From Leptospira sp. WS39.C2 (GTDB lineage: Bacteria; Spirochaetota; Leptospiria; Leptospirales; Leptospiraceae): a DNA stretch of 64,000 bases. The translations under genes were made by a program, and so were the position numbers. How positions within the stretch are numbered: the first letter of the stretch is position 1; each line of letters opens with the position of its first letter. Below are positions 44,548 through 55,400 of this stretch, piece after piece. The stretch is from positions 3,144,001 through 3,208,000 of the forward strand of contig NZ_CP162142.1 in assembly GCF_040833965.1 (NCBI RefSeq). The letters run 5' to 3'. The notes under the pieces were generated by a model. The model had not been told where the DNA came from, ran no database searches, and saw only the letters and a list, made by a program, of their open reading frames with translations.

Positions 44548-45847
44548 TCGATTTTTCTCGTTTTTGGTTCCACCTATATCCAATACCAAGTATACTCCCT
44601 ACAATAAACACTCCAATTGTAAGATAAGGTTCTGCATAAAAAACAGAGCCAAATGCAAAAATACCTAAAACAATCGCAAGTATTGGTAAAACTGGATACA
44701 AAGGTGCTTGGTAAGGTCTATCCAAATTTGGTTCTTTACTTCGTAATACGATATAAGAAACTAAACTGAATAAATACATCCCACACGCACCTAATGCAGA
44801 TATGGTGATGAGTTGGGCAGTGTCTAAAAAAACCATACAAAAAATTCCAAGAATCCCACCAGAGATTACCGCATTTTGTGGAACAATAGAACCAGCTGTT
44901 AATTTTGATAAATATTTGGGAAGGTAACCTTCTTTACTCATCGCATACAACAATCGAGAATTTCCCAATATGATTCCAAAAAGGGAAGCAACAAGTCCAA
45001 AGAGTCCAATAAACGTAAATATAATTGGCCAAACTGAATCCAATCCATATAAAGAGTTTAATACATAGGATAAAGGGTATTCAATCTTTGCTAATTCTTT
45101 TGTATTTACCACTGAAGCAGTGAAAACATAAATCATACCTGCCAAACATAATAATGTAAGGATACCTGCAATGTACCCTTTGGGAATGTCTTTCGCAGGA
45201 TTTTTTACTTCTTCTGCTGCTAAGGCGACTCCTTCTACGGCTAAAAAAAACCATATAGCAAAAGGGATAGAAGTAAAAATTGAAACATAAGAAATGGAAG
45301 GTAAACTCTGCAAACTAGGAATATGATCCATTGAAACATAAGGGGATAATAACCCTAGATAAAACAAAAGTCCTAAAACAGCGATGAGTGTTACAAATAA
45401 TTCAAATCTTGCAGTTTGTTTGATGCCAGTCAAATTCATCAAGAGCAACAAAAGAAACATTCCAATTCCAGCATATAAAGATGGGATGATAGGAAATAAA
45501 AAATGAATGTAGCCACCTAAGGCAGAGGCGATGGCTGGTGGTGCTAATAAAAATTCTACCAATACGAGATAACCCGTAAAAAAACCAAACGAATCACCTA
45601 AGGCACGTTTTGCATACGCAGAAGGACCACCTGCTTGTGGAATACTTGCGGCTAGTTCCGTAAAACACAAAGCAAACATCACATAAAAAACGGCTATCCA
45701 AACAATCGCGATTCCAAATTCCCAAAAGTTTGCATTGGTCCAACCAAAATTCCATCCAAAATAATCACCAGAAATCACAAGTCCAACGGCCATTCCCCAA
45801 AGGTGAACAGAATGAAGGGCTTTATGTAATTTTGGTTGGTCGTTCAT
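44540..45847 (-). CDS. APC-family amino-acid/ethanolamine permease
   Basis: This is a 12-helix transporter of the amino acid-polyamine-organocation superfamily. The opening WGMAVGLVISGDYFGWNFGW and the ELAASIPQAGGPSAYAKRALG loop resemble ethanolamine permeases (Eat), and the helix 6 segment FFLAVEGVALAAEEVKNPAKDIP is standard for the family. The 435 residues fit. No ethanolamine lyase or deaminase gene is near, so the substrate is inferred only by similarity. It stands alone, reading against the cyclase gene. Confidence 0.85.
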   Translation of the reverse strand: MNDQPKLHKALHSVHLWGMAVGLVISGDYFGWNFGWTNANFWEFGIAIVWIAVFYVMFALCFTELAASIPQAGGPSAYAKRALGDSFGFFTGYLVLVEFLLAPPAIASALGGYIHFLFPIIPSLYAGIGMFLLLLLMNLTGIKQTARFELFVTLIAVLGLLFYLGLLSPYVSMDHIPSLQSLPSISYVSIFTSIPFAIWFFLAVEGVALAAEEVKNPAKDIPKGYIAGILTLLCLAGMIYVFTASVVNTKELAKIEYPLSYVLNSLYGLDSVWPIIFTFIGLFGLVASLFGIILGNSRLLYAMSKEGYLPKYLSKLTAGSIVPQNAVISGGILGIFCMVFLDTAQLITISALGACGMYLFSLVSYIVLRSKEPNLDRPYQAPLYPVLPILAIVLGIFAFGSVFYAEPYLTIGVFIVGSILGIGYRWNQKREKSTN

Positions 45848-46076
45848 TTAGGAACCTCAATAAGGAAAAGATAGAATCAATATTCATATTGAATTAATTA
45901 CTTTTATGTCTTCTTATTTTTTTGTTTTCACTTTGAGGAATGAAACAATGGTTCGATGGCGAATTTTGTTGCGAAAATGACACGTTATTTCCAAAAATTC
46001 TCTAAATTTCTTAATTGCTTTTGAGAAACATTCTAATTAATATAGGAGAAATCCTAGATTTTTTGGAAATGCACTC

Positions 46077-46898
46077 ATGCGAAACGTCAAACTAACACTT
46101 CTTATCATTGTTTATAGTTTTCTATTCCCACTCCATGCCGTTCAAACCATTCTTTTAAAACAAGGAAAGTCCATCAAAGGCATCGTAACGAATCAAAACG
46201 TGGACAGCGTGGAAATTGACACACAAAATGGAAAACACATGGTGATTTCCAAAAAAACTGTTCTGAAAATCATCTACAAAGATTTAGCGGAAGCAGAAGA
46301 AGACAAAATCAGAAAAGAAGAAGAAGAAAAAAGAAAACAAGAAAAAGAAAAAGCGATTGCTGCAAAACAAGAAGAAATACGCAAAAGACGTGAATCTCTC
46401 GCAGAACAAGAAGCGGCGAATCGTAATAAAACTTCCGAGGGAACACAAGCAACACATAGCCTTCGTGATTCATTTGTCCTCACTTCCGTTGCAGATGGTA
46501 ATATGATTACACTGGCACCTGAATCAGCAAAATGCCAAACCTTCCAAGAATACCCTGAATACTTTTGGTTGTTTGGTGGATTAAGATTCAAAGAGCCAGA
46601 TTGGAATGTCCTCCTACCAAAAGATAGCCGTCCTGTTCGGATTCGCCAAACATCTACTTGGAAAGACCTTGCAATCACTTTACTCGGCGGATTTGCGATC
46701 ACAGTCACTCGTAAAACAATCATAGTAGATGTATGTGAAGGCAATGGGTATCGAATGGTATCCGATTCGGAAATCAATCGTATCAAAGAAGAAGCCGTTG
46801 AACAAATCAAAACGGAACAAGAGCTAAAAGAAGCAGAAGAAAAGTACGAATTGGAACAATTAGAAAAAGACTTAGAAGCCTTGAAGAAGAGAAAATAA
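46077..46898 (+). CDS. Exported protein with charged coiled coil, unknown function
   Basis: After a signal peptide (LLIIVYSFLFPLHA), a short beta-rich segment (ILLKQGKSIKGIVTNQNVDSVE) is followed by a highly charged Lys/Glu coiled coil (about residues 72-118). A central domain comes next, with two Cys (ESAKCQTFQEYPEY and VDVCEGNG) and a hydrophobic hairpin (AITLLGGFAITVT), and the tail is again charged (about 245-273). I know no named family, although the first 70 residues have the look of leptospiral signal-plus-SH3-like proteins. The next lipoprotein gene starts 21 bases later. Confidence 0.6.
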   Translation: MRNVKLTLLIIVYSFLFPLHAVQTILLKQGKSIKGIVTNQNVDSVEIDTQNGKHMVISKKTVLKIIYKDLAEAEEDKIRKEEEEKRKQEKEKAIAAKQEEIRKRRESLAEQEAANRNKTSEGTQATHSLRDSFVLTSVADGNMITLAPESAKCQTFQEYPEYFWLFGGLRFKEPDWNVLLPKDSRPVRIRQTSTWKDLAITLLGGFAITVTRKTIIVDVCEGNGYRMVSDSEINRIKEEAVEQIKTEQELKEAEEKYELEQLEKDLEALKKRK

Positions 46899-46919
46899 AA
46901 GTCAAAACGGAAACCAAAG

Positions 46920-47738
46920 ATGAATTTTATATTTTTACACTTACGAAGCCATTTCAAACAAAATGTATCAAAAGGAATGTTACTTTTACTCGTTCCTTTT
47001 CTATTTTTACAGAATTGTTATTTGAATCCGTTTGTTTATGATTTGTTGAATCCGGTAGAAAAAGAAGAGGATTCCGCTTTTTTAAGCCTACTGGGATTGG
47101 GTCCTTCCTCTTTTATAGTGACAGGACAATTGATTTCATTGGGGTCTGTGGTTTCGGGAGCAACCGTAAAAATTGCTGATTCAACAGATATAACGAATCA
47201 AAGCATAACGGATTCAGCAGGTCGATTCAAATTAATTGGCTCGGCGGGGAACATGACCCTAGAGGTGGATCATTTAGGTACTGTATTTCGAATCGGACTT
47301 TCTGTTACACCACCAATAGTCACTTTGAACTCAATTAGCAATTCATCGTATTCAGTCATAAGTTTAGAAGCATATAGCTCTATCCTTGGAGACATTTCCT
47401 TCTTAGATTTAACTTCTTCAAACCCATATAATGGACTAAACGTTACTGATAATACAATATATTCAGCGACGATCGGAAACGACTTTCTTTTTGTTTTTTC
47501 CGATAACCTTGAAATTCCAAGTGATGCAGATGCCTGGAGAGCAACAAATTTTATCTTCACACCTTCTATAAATTTTTATTCCACAGCAGTGAGTGGGAAT
47601 CAAGCACAGATACAAGTAGATACAGGAAGTTATATGTTTGGAACTTACACTTTAACACTTATGCCAGGGATAAAGTCAACTTCAGGAAATAGCTTAAGAG
47701 CAACGGTGATTCAATTTCAAATAAATCATTTGCCATAA
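46920..47738 (+). CDS. Lipoprotein of an NCYxNP family, paralogue 1
   Basis: This is one of three neighbouring paralogues. The lipobox is LFLQNC, followed by YLNPFVYDLLNP, a phrase shared by the set. Then comes a carboxypeptidase-regulatory-like beta sandwich (VTGQLISLGSVVSGATVKI, DSAGRFKL) and a C-terminal SbsA/Big_5-like Ig domain that ends YTLTLMPGIKSTSGNSLRATV. The signal is long (33 residues from the first ATG); an internal ATG at 46977 would give a much shorter one. A surface role is plausible but no ligand is known. Confidence 0.65.
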   Translation: MNFIFLHLRSHFKQNVSKGMLLLLVPFLFLQNCYLNPFVYDLLNPVEKEEDSAFLSLLGLGPSSFIVTGQLISLGSVVSGATVKIADSTDITNQSITDSAGRFKLIGSAGNMTLEVDHLGTVFRIGLSVTPPIVTLNSISNSSYSVISLEAYSSILGDISFLDLTSSNPYNGLNVTDNTIYSATIGNDFLFVFSDNLEIPSDADAWRATNFIFTPSINFYSTAVSGNQAQIQVDTGSYMFGTYTLTLMPGIKSTSGNSLRATVIQFQINHLP

Positions 47739-48250
47739 GATTCTAAGCTTTAAGGAAATCCGAAGTTTTAGTGACTATTGTAATCTATACTTTACCCCCA
47801 AGAGAGTGAAGGAAAAGATAATATAAAATGTAAGGATATAAGTTAAATTTGATTCTAGACTATATTGTAAAATTGCGAGTCAATTCATCGCTAACCTAAA
47901 TGCAGTTTGTTGCAGCTTAATCCTTTCTTGAATCAGATTAAGAAGTTGTAGTTAAAAATATCTCTAATTAAATCGCATATTTTACTTAAAGTGAAATCTT
48001 TGGACTTCTCAATTTTCAACAAAATCTAGATTCCAATCTCCAATTTCTAGCGAAACTAAAAAGATAAATACTCTACGTATCGTTTCATTTAAATCGTTAT
48101 ATTTTAATATTTCGGTGTTCGGTTTGCAAGTTTTTGGTCAATATATTTCTTGCCAAACTTCTTGTTTTTTGTTAAACTGGAAGCCTCTCTTAATTTCGCA
48201 TCAGCCATTGTTTAAAATCCAACCTATCTTTCTTTTCACTGGAGAAAAAT
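47739..48250. other. Gene-free AT-rich stretch between lipoprotein paralogues
   Basis: About 510 bases without a convincing gene. It is strongly AT-rich, with several TATAAT-like hexamers but no clear promoter, hairpin, repeat or RNA. The final 20 bases hold the CTGGAG ribosome site of the next gene. A longer frame at 48115-48327 runs into that gene out of phase and has no support. Confidence 0.6.
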
Positions 48251-49105
48251 ATGAAACAACTAATTCGCCTGAAAGTAATTTCGATTCTATTGTGTGTATT
48301 TGGATCAGTTGGAAATTGTTACTTTAACCCATTTGTAAATGGACTTCTCAATCCCGAGGAGGTGACGGATCAAAATTCTTTTTTAGGTCTTTTGGGATTT
48401 GGTTTTGGAACAACGGGCCTACAAATCACAGGCCAAATCCGTGATGCCAATGGGGTAGCAATCGAAGGTTTAGGTTTAAGTCCAAATACTTCTTTTTCCC
48501 AAACAAAGTCTAACCTACCTTACACGACAGACACGGGGGGAAGATTTTATATTCCCTTTCAATTTGGTAGATTCAGTTACCAAGTTTACCAAAATGGTTC
48601 TTTATACTTCACTTTGATTTTAAATGTTTCAAGTGCTACATCCATCTCTGCTGAGACAATTGGTGCACCAATTGGGCTCGAAATTTCGAACTTAAGTGCC
48701 TACAATGTAAGTTCACCTCCCAGCTTTTTTGAATTGGTTCGCGTATATACGATTCAAGGGGATGATCCTCCAGTAGAAGTAAATTTGCATAATCAAAATG
48801 CATTTAATGTAAACTACTTACATTTAGTTTTTAGCGAAAGTCCAGAGTCAATTCCAGTGGATGAAGGGGCAGTGGAAAGTTGGGTTGCATCTAATATCAC
48901 AGTAAACCCACCCATTAACTTAGAAGCAATCAATTCAGAAATAACTAGCGGGAATACAAGACAACTCGGATATGCTTTCCCATTTGGAGGGGATACCTTA
49001 TATACTGTCACGTTTGGATCAGGAATCAAGTCTGCTGCAGGTAAAAATCTAACACCAAGAACGATTGTGTTTTGTATGGAGCCAAATGTGAATTGTGGAT
49101 TTTAA
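48251..49105 (+). CDS. Lipoprotein of an NCYxNP family, paralogue 2
   Basis: This is the second paralogue of the set. The signal ends in GSVGNC, followed by YFNPFVNGLLNPEE, then ITGQIRDANGVAIEGLGL and DTGGRFYIPF in the first beta sandwich. The C-terminal Ig-like domain ends LYTVTFGSGIKSAAGKNLTPRTIVF. A C-terminal Cys pair (FCMEPNVNCGF) is an additional feature shared in part with paralogue 3. A clear GGAGAAAAAT ribosome site lies before the ATG. Large AT-rich gaps on both sides suggest separate promoters for each paralogue. Confidence 0.65.
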   Translation: MKQLIRLKVISILLCVFGSVGNCYFNPFVNGLLNPEEVTDQNSFLGLLGFGFGTTGLQITGQIRDANGVAIEGLGLSPNTSFSQTKSNLPYTTDTGGRFYIPFQFGRFSYQVYQNGSLYFTLILNVSSATSISAETIGAPIGLEISNLSAYNVSSPPSFFELVRVYTIQGDDPPVEVNLHNQNAFNVNYLHLVFSESPESIPVDEGAVESWVASNITVNPPINLEAINSEITSGNTRQLGYAFPFGGDTLYTVTFGSGIKSAAGKNLTPRTIVFCMEPNVNCGF

Positions 49106-49349
49106 AATTTCGACCGAAAGATATCAATTGAGTAAATAAGTTCAGATAAATACCTAATATTCTTTCCAAGTAGAAAAGAAACTACAGAATGTGCATATAT
49201 TCGAAATTTCTACTAATCCGAATATCAAAACAACTCGAATATGTTCAAATTCCGTCATAACATCCTTTCTTTTTTTCTTGACTTGATCTTTTGAGAGAGT
49301 AATCATTTAAAGCGTATCATTTTCTTACGATCAATGATGGACAAGTGAA

Positions 49350-50165
49350 ATGAATCGATTTTCCAATTTATTCCTATTTGTCTGCTTAATTTTCTTTTCC
49401 ACCAATTGTTACTTTAACCCAATCCTACAAAAATATGTTTTCGCGGAAACCTCTGAAGAAAACTCCCTCTCCCTAGGCCTAACTCTTTTAGGGCTCACAC
49501 AACAAAGTCCCTTTGCCTTATCCCTCACTGGACAAATCCGAAATAAAGATGGCTCAGCGGTTCCCTCTGCCGAACTAACAGTGGTAAGCCGTTCGAACGA
49601 ATTAGATGGATTAGATACGACAGTCACAACTGATGATGCTGGGAGATTTTTTATCCGACTTGCTTCAGGAACCACAACCTTTGCTGTTAAAAATGATGGT
49701 TCTCCCTATTTTACCTTTACCCTATCCATCAATTCTCCTGGGGACATCCAAGTCACAGAAATCAAAGACAATTACGAATCTGTCGAAGTTTCGAGTTTTT
49801 TTGTTTATGAAGAAGGTAACCAACCTAGTTTTTTTGAACTCACCTATTCTGAGCCTTTTCATAATCGAATTGAACCAACTTCTCCCAACAATTTTTATTT
49901 TGAATTCTCGGAAGAACCTCAATTTCCAGAATTTGGGCAAGAAGCTACTTGGCTCAGCCAAAACATTATCATCTCACCCGCATTATCAATTACCGATTAT
50001 TATACAGAGGGTAGCTCGTTCAGTATTAATGTTTCTGGTTATTCTTCACAAACTACAACCTATACGATCAGCTTAGGAGCAGGTATTCTTGGTTCTGTCA
50101 CTGGCCTACCTCTCACACCGAGAACCATTATTTTCACTTGTGTTTCCCCTTGTACGAATCAATGA
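49350..50165 (+). CDS. Lipoprotein of an NCYxNP family, paralogue 3
   Basis: This is the third paralogue. The signal ends FFSTNC, followed by YFNPILQKYVF, then LTGQIRNKDGSAVPSAELTV and DDAGRFFIRL. The final Ig-like domain ends YTISLGAGILGSVTGLPLTPRTIIFTC and has a Cys pair (TCVSPCTNQ). It is closer to paralogue 2 than to 1, since NLTPRTIVF and PLTPRTIIF match. The gap before it (49106-49349) is AT-rich and otherwise empty. The TPM-domain gene follows after 49 bases. Confidence 0.65.
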   Translation: MNRFSNLFLFVCLIFFSTNCYFNPILQKYVFAETSEENSLSLGLTLLGLTQQSPFALSLTGQIRNKDGSAVPSAELTVVSRSNELDGLDTTVTTDDAGRFFIRLASGTTTFAVKNDGSPYFTFTLSINSPGDIQVTEIKDNYESVEVSSFFVYEEGNQPSFFELTYSEPFHNRIEPTSPNNFYFEFSEEPQFPEFGQEATWLSQNIIISPALSITDYYTEGSSFSINVSGYSSQTTTYTISLGAGILGSVTGLPLTPRTIIFTCVSPCTNQ

Positions 50166-50214
50166 ATAACTCATACTTGACAAAGAAAAAGGACTCCCGT
50201 ATTTTCTTTAGATC

Positions 50215-51885
50215 GTGAAAACATTCATTGTTCTATTTACCAATTCCTTTCCGTTTCCTTCCCATTCGGACAAACGGAAATCCATTTCCGGGAATCAGAT
50301 TTTCTCAATCGTTTTCATCTCTTTGTTTTTTTTCCTTTCAGTACAGTGTTCCGATTCAAACCAAGACCCCCTAGACTCACTTGTTGCAAAAGTTCCTAAC
50401 CCTCAAGTTTTGCGTAAGAGTTGGGTGGAAGACAGCGCCAATCTATTAACAGATACTTCAGTGATTGACCAAATGATAGATGCAGAAGAAAGATCTTCTG
50501 GACTAGAAATAGCAGTTGTTACAATTCCAACAATCGGCGGTTATACATCTAAAGAATTTGCCGTTGCACTTTTCAATCATTGGAAAATTGGCAAAAAAGG
50601 GAAAGACAATGGAATCCTCATACTACAAGTCTTAGACCCAAGACGAATCGAAATTGAGATTGGATACGGACTTGAAGGAGATCTTCCCGATGTGGTTGTC
50701 AGCCAAATTAGAGAACTCTATACAACTCCTCCTTTGAAAGCTGGCAACTACCAAAAAGGACATGTTGATACTGTCGCTGCCCTCATCAAAAAATACAACC
50801 ATCCCGAAATCCCTGTTGAGGATTTACTCACGGAAGGAAACGATTCGTATGTTTCTGATGTAAGTGCTTATCCTTCTGACTCTTCCAATACAAGTGAAGT
50901 AAAACGTACCGATGTGTATGATTACCAAGGCAAATCATATACTGATCTAAGTTTGGAAGAAAAACAAATTTTTGACCAAACCATTGATACTTATAACTCC
51001 ACTCCTAATTTCTTTTTGAATGATGAAGAAACAAGACTCCTAAATGAAAAGTTTGCAGAAACTGAAAGGATAGAAAAAGAAGGTTCCTTTCACTTTAAAT
51101 CCACTTTGGTTTTAGGGTATTTGGGAATTTTTTTATTCCTCAATATCTTACAAAGATTATTCGTTTGGATCGCTCCATCACCCACTGCGAAATACCATAT
51201 TGTCCATAAAACAGATTTTTTTCTCTATTATGGAATAGTGATTAGCCCTCTTGTATTCATCATTACTGGACTTTCCACCTACTTAGGAGAGGCCTTATTC
51301 CCTGTTTCTATTTTTATTATCATTGCAAGCATCATGGTTTACTTTCTTTTTTTTGGCGACCATCGTATGCAAAAACTCAAAGCAAGATTACAAGCAATTC
51401 GCAATATTCCAAGGACTTGCAAACATTGTGGCAATACAATGACCAAACTTTCAGAAGAAGCAGATAACAAACATTTATCGGCAGGACAAGTTTCAGAAGA
51501 AATTGTCAATTCAGTCGATTATGATGTTTGGGTTTGCCAAAGTTGTAAAAACCATGCCATTTTTAAATTCCGGAATATAAACCCTGAATACATTTACAAA
51601 GGAACTTCCTTTCCGAAAATTAAAGTTTGTCCTGAATGTAAATTTGAAACCTTTGTTTGCAAATCAAGCCGTGTCCTTTCTGAAGCAACTTACAGCAGTT
51701 CTGGGAAAGTAGAAGTAAGAAGAAATTGTGCTCATTGTAAACACCATGCCACCGAGTATGAAACCATTCCCAAAAAACAAAAAAGTAGTTCTGGTGGCGG
51801 ATCCAGTGGTGGAGGGGGCGGTGGTGGTGGTGGAAGTTTTGGAGGAGGTTCTTCTGGTGGAGGTGGAAGTGGAGGCAGTTACTAG
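50215..51885 (+). CDS. TPM-domain membrane protein with Gly-rich tail
   Basis: The protein has a signal or anchor helix, then a TPM domain (about residues 60-205: SWVEDSANLLTDTSVIDQM, LEIAVVTIPTIGG, DNGILILQVLDPRRIEIEIGYGLEG). This domain is found in YgcG-type membrane proteins and is sometimes called a phosphatase. Two membrane helices (about 295-315 and 340-380) follow. The C-terminal part has four Cys pairs (CKHCGN, CQSC, CPEC, CAHC), likely zinc ribbons, and ends in a Gly/Ser-rich tail, common in this family. The start is a GTG at 50215, and no good ribosome site is visible, so it is uncertain. Confidence 0.8.
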   Translation: MKTFIVLFTNSFPFPSHSDKRKSISGNQIFSIVFISLFFFLSVQCSDSNQDPLDSLVAKVPNPQVLRKSWVEDSANLLTDTSVIDQMIDAEERSSGLEIAVVTIPTIGGYTSKEFAVALFNHWKIGKKGKDNGILILQVLDPRRIEIEIGYGLEGDLPDVVVSQIRELYTTPPLKAGNYQKGHVDTVAALIKKYNHPEIPVEDLLTEGNDSYVSDVSAYPSDSSNTSEVKRTDVYDYQGKSYTDLSLEEKQIFDQTIDTYNSTPNFFLNDEETRLLNEKFAETERIEKEGSFHFKSTLVLGYLGIFLFLNILQRLFVWIAPSPTAKYHIVHKTDFFLYYGIVISPLVFIITGLSTYLGEALFPVSIFIIIASIMVYFLFFGDHRMQKLKARLQAIRNIPRTCKHCGNTMTKLSEEADNKHLSAGQVSEEIVNSVDYDVWVCQSCKNHAIFKFRNINPEYIYKGTSFPKIKVCPECKFETFVCKSSRVLSEATYSSSGKVEVRRNCAHCKHHATEYETIPKKQKSSSGGGSSGGGGGGGGGSFGGGSSGGGGSGGSY

Positions 51886-52001
51886 CGAAGTATTGCCTTC
51901 GAAGAAACCATCGTTTGCCCAAAAGATTCCATCTAACAATTGCAAAACGAAACGACTCGAATCAATCGCCCATATTGATAAAACAAAAATAGGAGTTTCT
52001 A

Positions 52002-52208
52002 ATGGCAAATATGAATGAAAATTTCCTAAGTTTTCTCGGAGCTCCAGCCCAGAGGGCTTTACTCGGTGAACTTGGTATTTCAAAACTCGAAGATTTATCT
52101 CGTTATACAAAAAAAGACCTTCTTCGTTTGCATGGGTTTGGTCCAAGTTCCCTTCCCAAATTGGAAATTGAGTTAAGGAAGCTTGGGATCAAACTCAAAG
52201 AATCATGA
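52002..52208 (+). CDS. Small helix-hairpin-helix protein, RNAP alpha-CTD-like
   Basis: This 68-residue protein looks like a free-standing C-terminal domain of the RNA polymerase alpha subunit, or a similar helix-hairpin-helix module. The parts are APAQRALLGELGISKLEDL, then YTKKDLLRLHGFGPSSLPKLE and LRKLGIKL, where alpha has the DLxxxT-x-LL-x-TPNLGKKSLxEI series. The Arg that corresponds to the UP-element contact is kept but the neighbouring Asn is not. An ATAGGAG box precedes the ATG. It may bind DNA, or compete with or assist polymerase. The family is small and poorly characterised. Confidence 0.75.
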   Translation: MANMNENFLSFLGAPAQRALLGELGISKLEDLSRYTKKDLLRLHGFGPSSLPKLEIELRKLGIKLKES

Positions 52209-52492
52209 GTTTCAATTCCAATCGTTTCAAGTCCAAATAAAATTGAACACATATAAGAATACCGCAAACTCCTGATACCGTATTTGCCACTGAGAATTTT
52301 CAAATTCCCCTCTTCCCATTTCTCGCAAAAACCGCTAAAAACGGTGCAAACGCATTTTCAGAACGTTTTTAACGGAAAAATTTGAATTTTTTTCCTTCCC
52401 TGTAAATTTCCATTGAGGGTATAGCAGACCTCAGTTGGATTAGAATTTCCTAATATTGAATTGGAAATTTAAATTTGAAAACGGCCTCTGTT

Positions 52493-55400
52493 ATGCGAAA
52501 TCATTTCACTTATTTGTTAATTGTCATTTTATCACTGAGCCGGTGTGTCGGCATCCTACCTGGAAACACTCCCCAACAAGGGTTCAATCCATTGGCCTTT
52601 TTATTTGGCCTAATCGGAGGGACTCCCAGTTCCTCTCAAAATTTATCTCCTGGTACCACTCTCGATCTATCGGGAGATGGCAAAGTCGATGCCACTCTCG
52701 TAGATTCCGATGGAGACGGGATTTCTGATGGCATCAACCTAACTGGTGGCACAACACCGAACCTCATTCTCATTGATACAAATGGAGACGGTATCCCTGA
52801 TGCTGTGGATGTGAATGGAGACGGGATTGCTGACTATTACATCAGCCCCAACCCTCCTGGATTTTTAACAACCGCACCAGGAGGTACTGGAAATCCAGTG
52901 GTCATCATTGTCGATGCCAATGGAAATCCACTTGGGTTTGATACGGACGGGGATGGAACACCGAATGATACGGCCATTGTTTCCATCATCAATGATGTAA
53001 CACCTCCCACAATCACCAGTTCTTTGTTAGCTGGAACATACTCCACTGCACAAACTGTAACTCTTACTTGTACGGATAACCGTGCTCCAGGTTCTATTGT
53101 GTACACTATGGATGCCTCATCACCAACATTTACACCAAAACTGGGAACGGTTGTGAATCGCCCTTCTCAAACGATTTCCCTTTCTTCGGAAGGGAATCAT
53201 ACTCTCCAAGCAGTCTGCCGAGACCTTGCAGGGAATCTATCCACACCATTAAACATTACTTATACGATTGATTCCCAAATCCCTGCAATCACACTTGTTG
53301 GCCAATCTTCAACTTCCATAAGTTCCCATGTCGGTGCTGTTACAAGTTCTACGGCGACTTGGCAAACAAATCGTTCTGGTTCGTTTGTGATCCGTGAAGG
53401 GAGCGATTGTGCCTCTGGAACTCAAGTGGCAGCGGGAACTGCTACAGCAAACGTAGACCAAGGATTTGTTCGTTCCTATACTCATTTTACAGGGGAAGGC
53501 ACAAAAACATATCGGATCTGCGTCACTGGGACCAATGGACTCACTGGATTTGCCTCATTTAGTTTGCACCGAGATGACACCGCACCCGTTGTCACTGCGG
53601 ATCCAGGTGCGGGAAATTATGGAGTGGCGACTGCGGTTTCTCTATCCTGTTCCGACACTGGAGGTTCAGGATGTGACCAGATTGTTTATGCGATCCAAGC
53701 CGGTTCCGCTCCTACAAATCCGGTCATCCAAGGAACAACGGGAACCGTTTCCAGCGGAACTTTATACACAGCAGCTTTTGCTATGACTGATGGTGCAATC
53801 ACCTATACAAAGTTTGTTGCTCGTGACAAAGCGGGAAATGTTTCGAATGTATATTCACAAAACTATACTGTGGACACTCAAGTTGCAACGATCACTGTGA
53901 ATTCCCATACATCTTCCATCAATGGATCTTCGAACGTATCGTTAAATTGGCAAAGTTCTAAGGCTGGCTCTTATCAAATCCGCTTGGGAGGGAGTAGTTG
54001 TTCGACTGGAACCGTTCTCACCAATACGGGAAGCAATGTGAATGTAACTGGAAATGCTTTGGCAACAACAGACATCAATTCTACAATCGCCAACTCTCAT
54101 TTTAACGAAGGAGATAATACAATCCGTATTTGTGTGGCAAACCTGATTGGTAACTTTGGATCTACCACTCGTAACGCAAATAAAGATACAACAGCACCAA
54201 TTGTGACAATGGCTTCTCCTTCTGGTGCTGGACCATTTGCAACAGGAACCCAACTCCAACTCAGTTGTTCCGATACAAATGGGAGTGGATGTGATAAAAT
54301 CATTTATACTGTAAACGGCACTGAACCAACGTTTGACGGAAGTGGAGCCGTGACAAATGGTTCTGTGTATACAACACCAGTGGCACTCTCAGATGGAAGT
54401 AACCAAGTAAAATACTTGGCAAGAGATTTAGCAGGGAATCTAAGCAGTACCGGGAACCATGGTTTTTATGTGGGACCTCCAGATGCCCCCTCGTTTGTGG
54501 AAGCACAAGCTGGTGGAACGAGTGCGTTTGTCCAATGGTGGCCAGTTTCTGGAGCCACTTCGTATACAGTGTATTACAGCACAAGTCCAGGAGTGACGAC
54601 AGCTTCGACAAGTTTTGGGCCAGTGACAGACCCTTCTGCAACGATTACAGGTTTGGCGAGTGGGACTTTGTATTACTTTAGGGTGGTGGCAAGTAATGCG
54701 ATTGGGAACAGTCCTATTTCTTTATTAGAATCATTTGCATTTACCATGGCTACACCTCTTGGAGCAAATGTGACTGGAACATATTTTGACATATCAGCCG
54801 GACAAGGGATTGGTTCTGGGAGTGGCTTTAGTACAGTGTTTGACTCCTTGAATGAAAAATTATTATTAGTAGCAAGAAATAATTCTAATAACTCAAAACT
54901 GAGCTTATTTCGCTGCAGTCATACCGGAACTGGGTGCACATATGCCGATATTTCCACAGGACAGGGCAACAATTCAGGTATTTATCCTAGTGCTGTAATT
55001 GACCCAATCAATCAGAAGTTGTTGGTAGCAACTTTAAACATGAGCAACGGTAATAAATTCAGTTTATATCGATGTAACTTGGACGGGACGTCTTGTACTC
55101 ACACTGATATATCTTTAGGATTCAATGAAAATTTTATAAATGCTCCAAATGCCATTCTGGATCTTATCAATAAAAAATTATTAGTGATCACAATAAACAA
55201 TAACAATGCCGGTAAACTTCTTCTAATACGCTGCAATCTAGATGGTACAGGATGTGCACTAACTGATATCTCAGCAGGACAAGGAGGTATTGCTGGTGTT
55301 TATCGCGGCGTCACAATAGATAAATACAATCAAAAACTTTTAGTTGTCTCTCGAAACTTTGGAAATAATGATAAGCCAAGTTTAATCAGGTGCAATCTAG

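Noticed and set aside
48115..48327. Possible small gene before the second NCYxNP lipoprotein
   Set aside because: It overlaps the lipoprotein start out of frame, lacks a ribosome site and shows no protein-like pattern.
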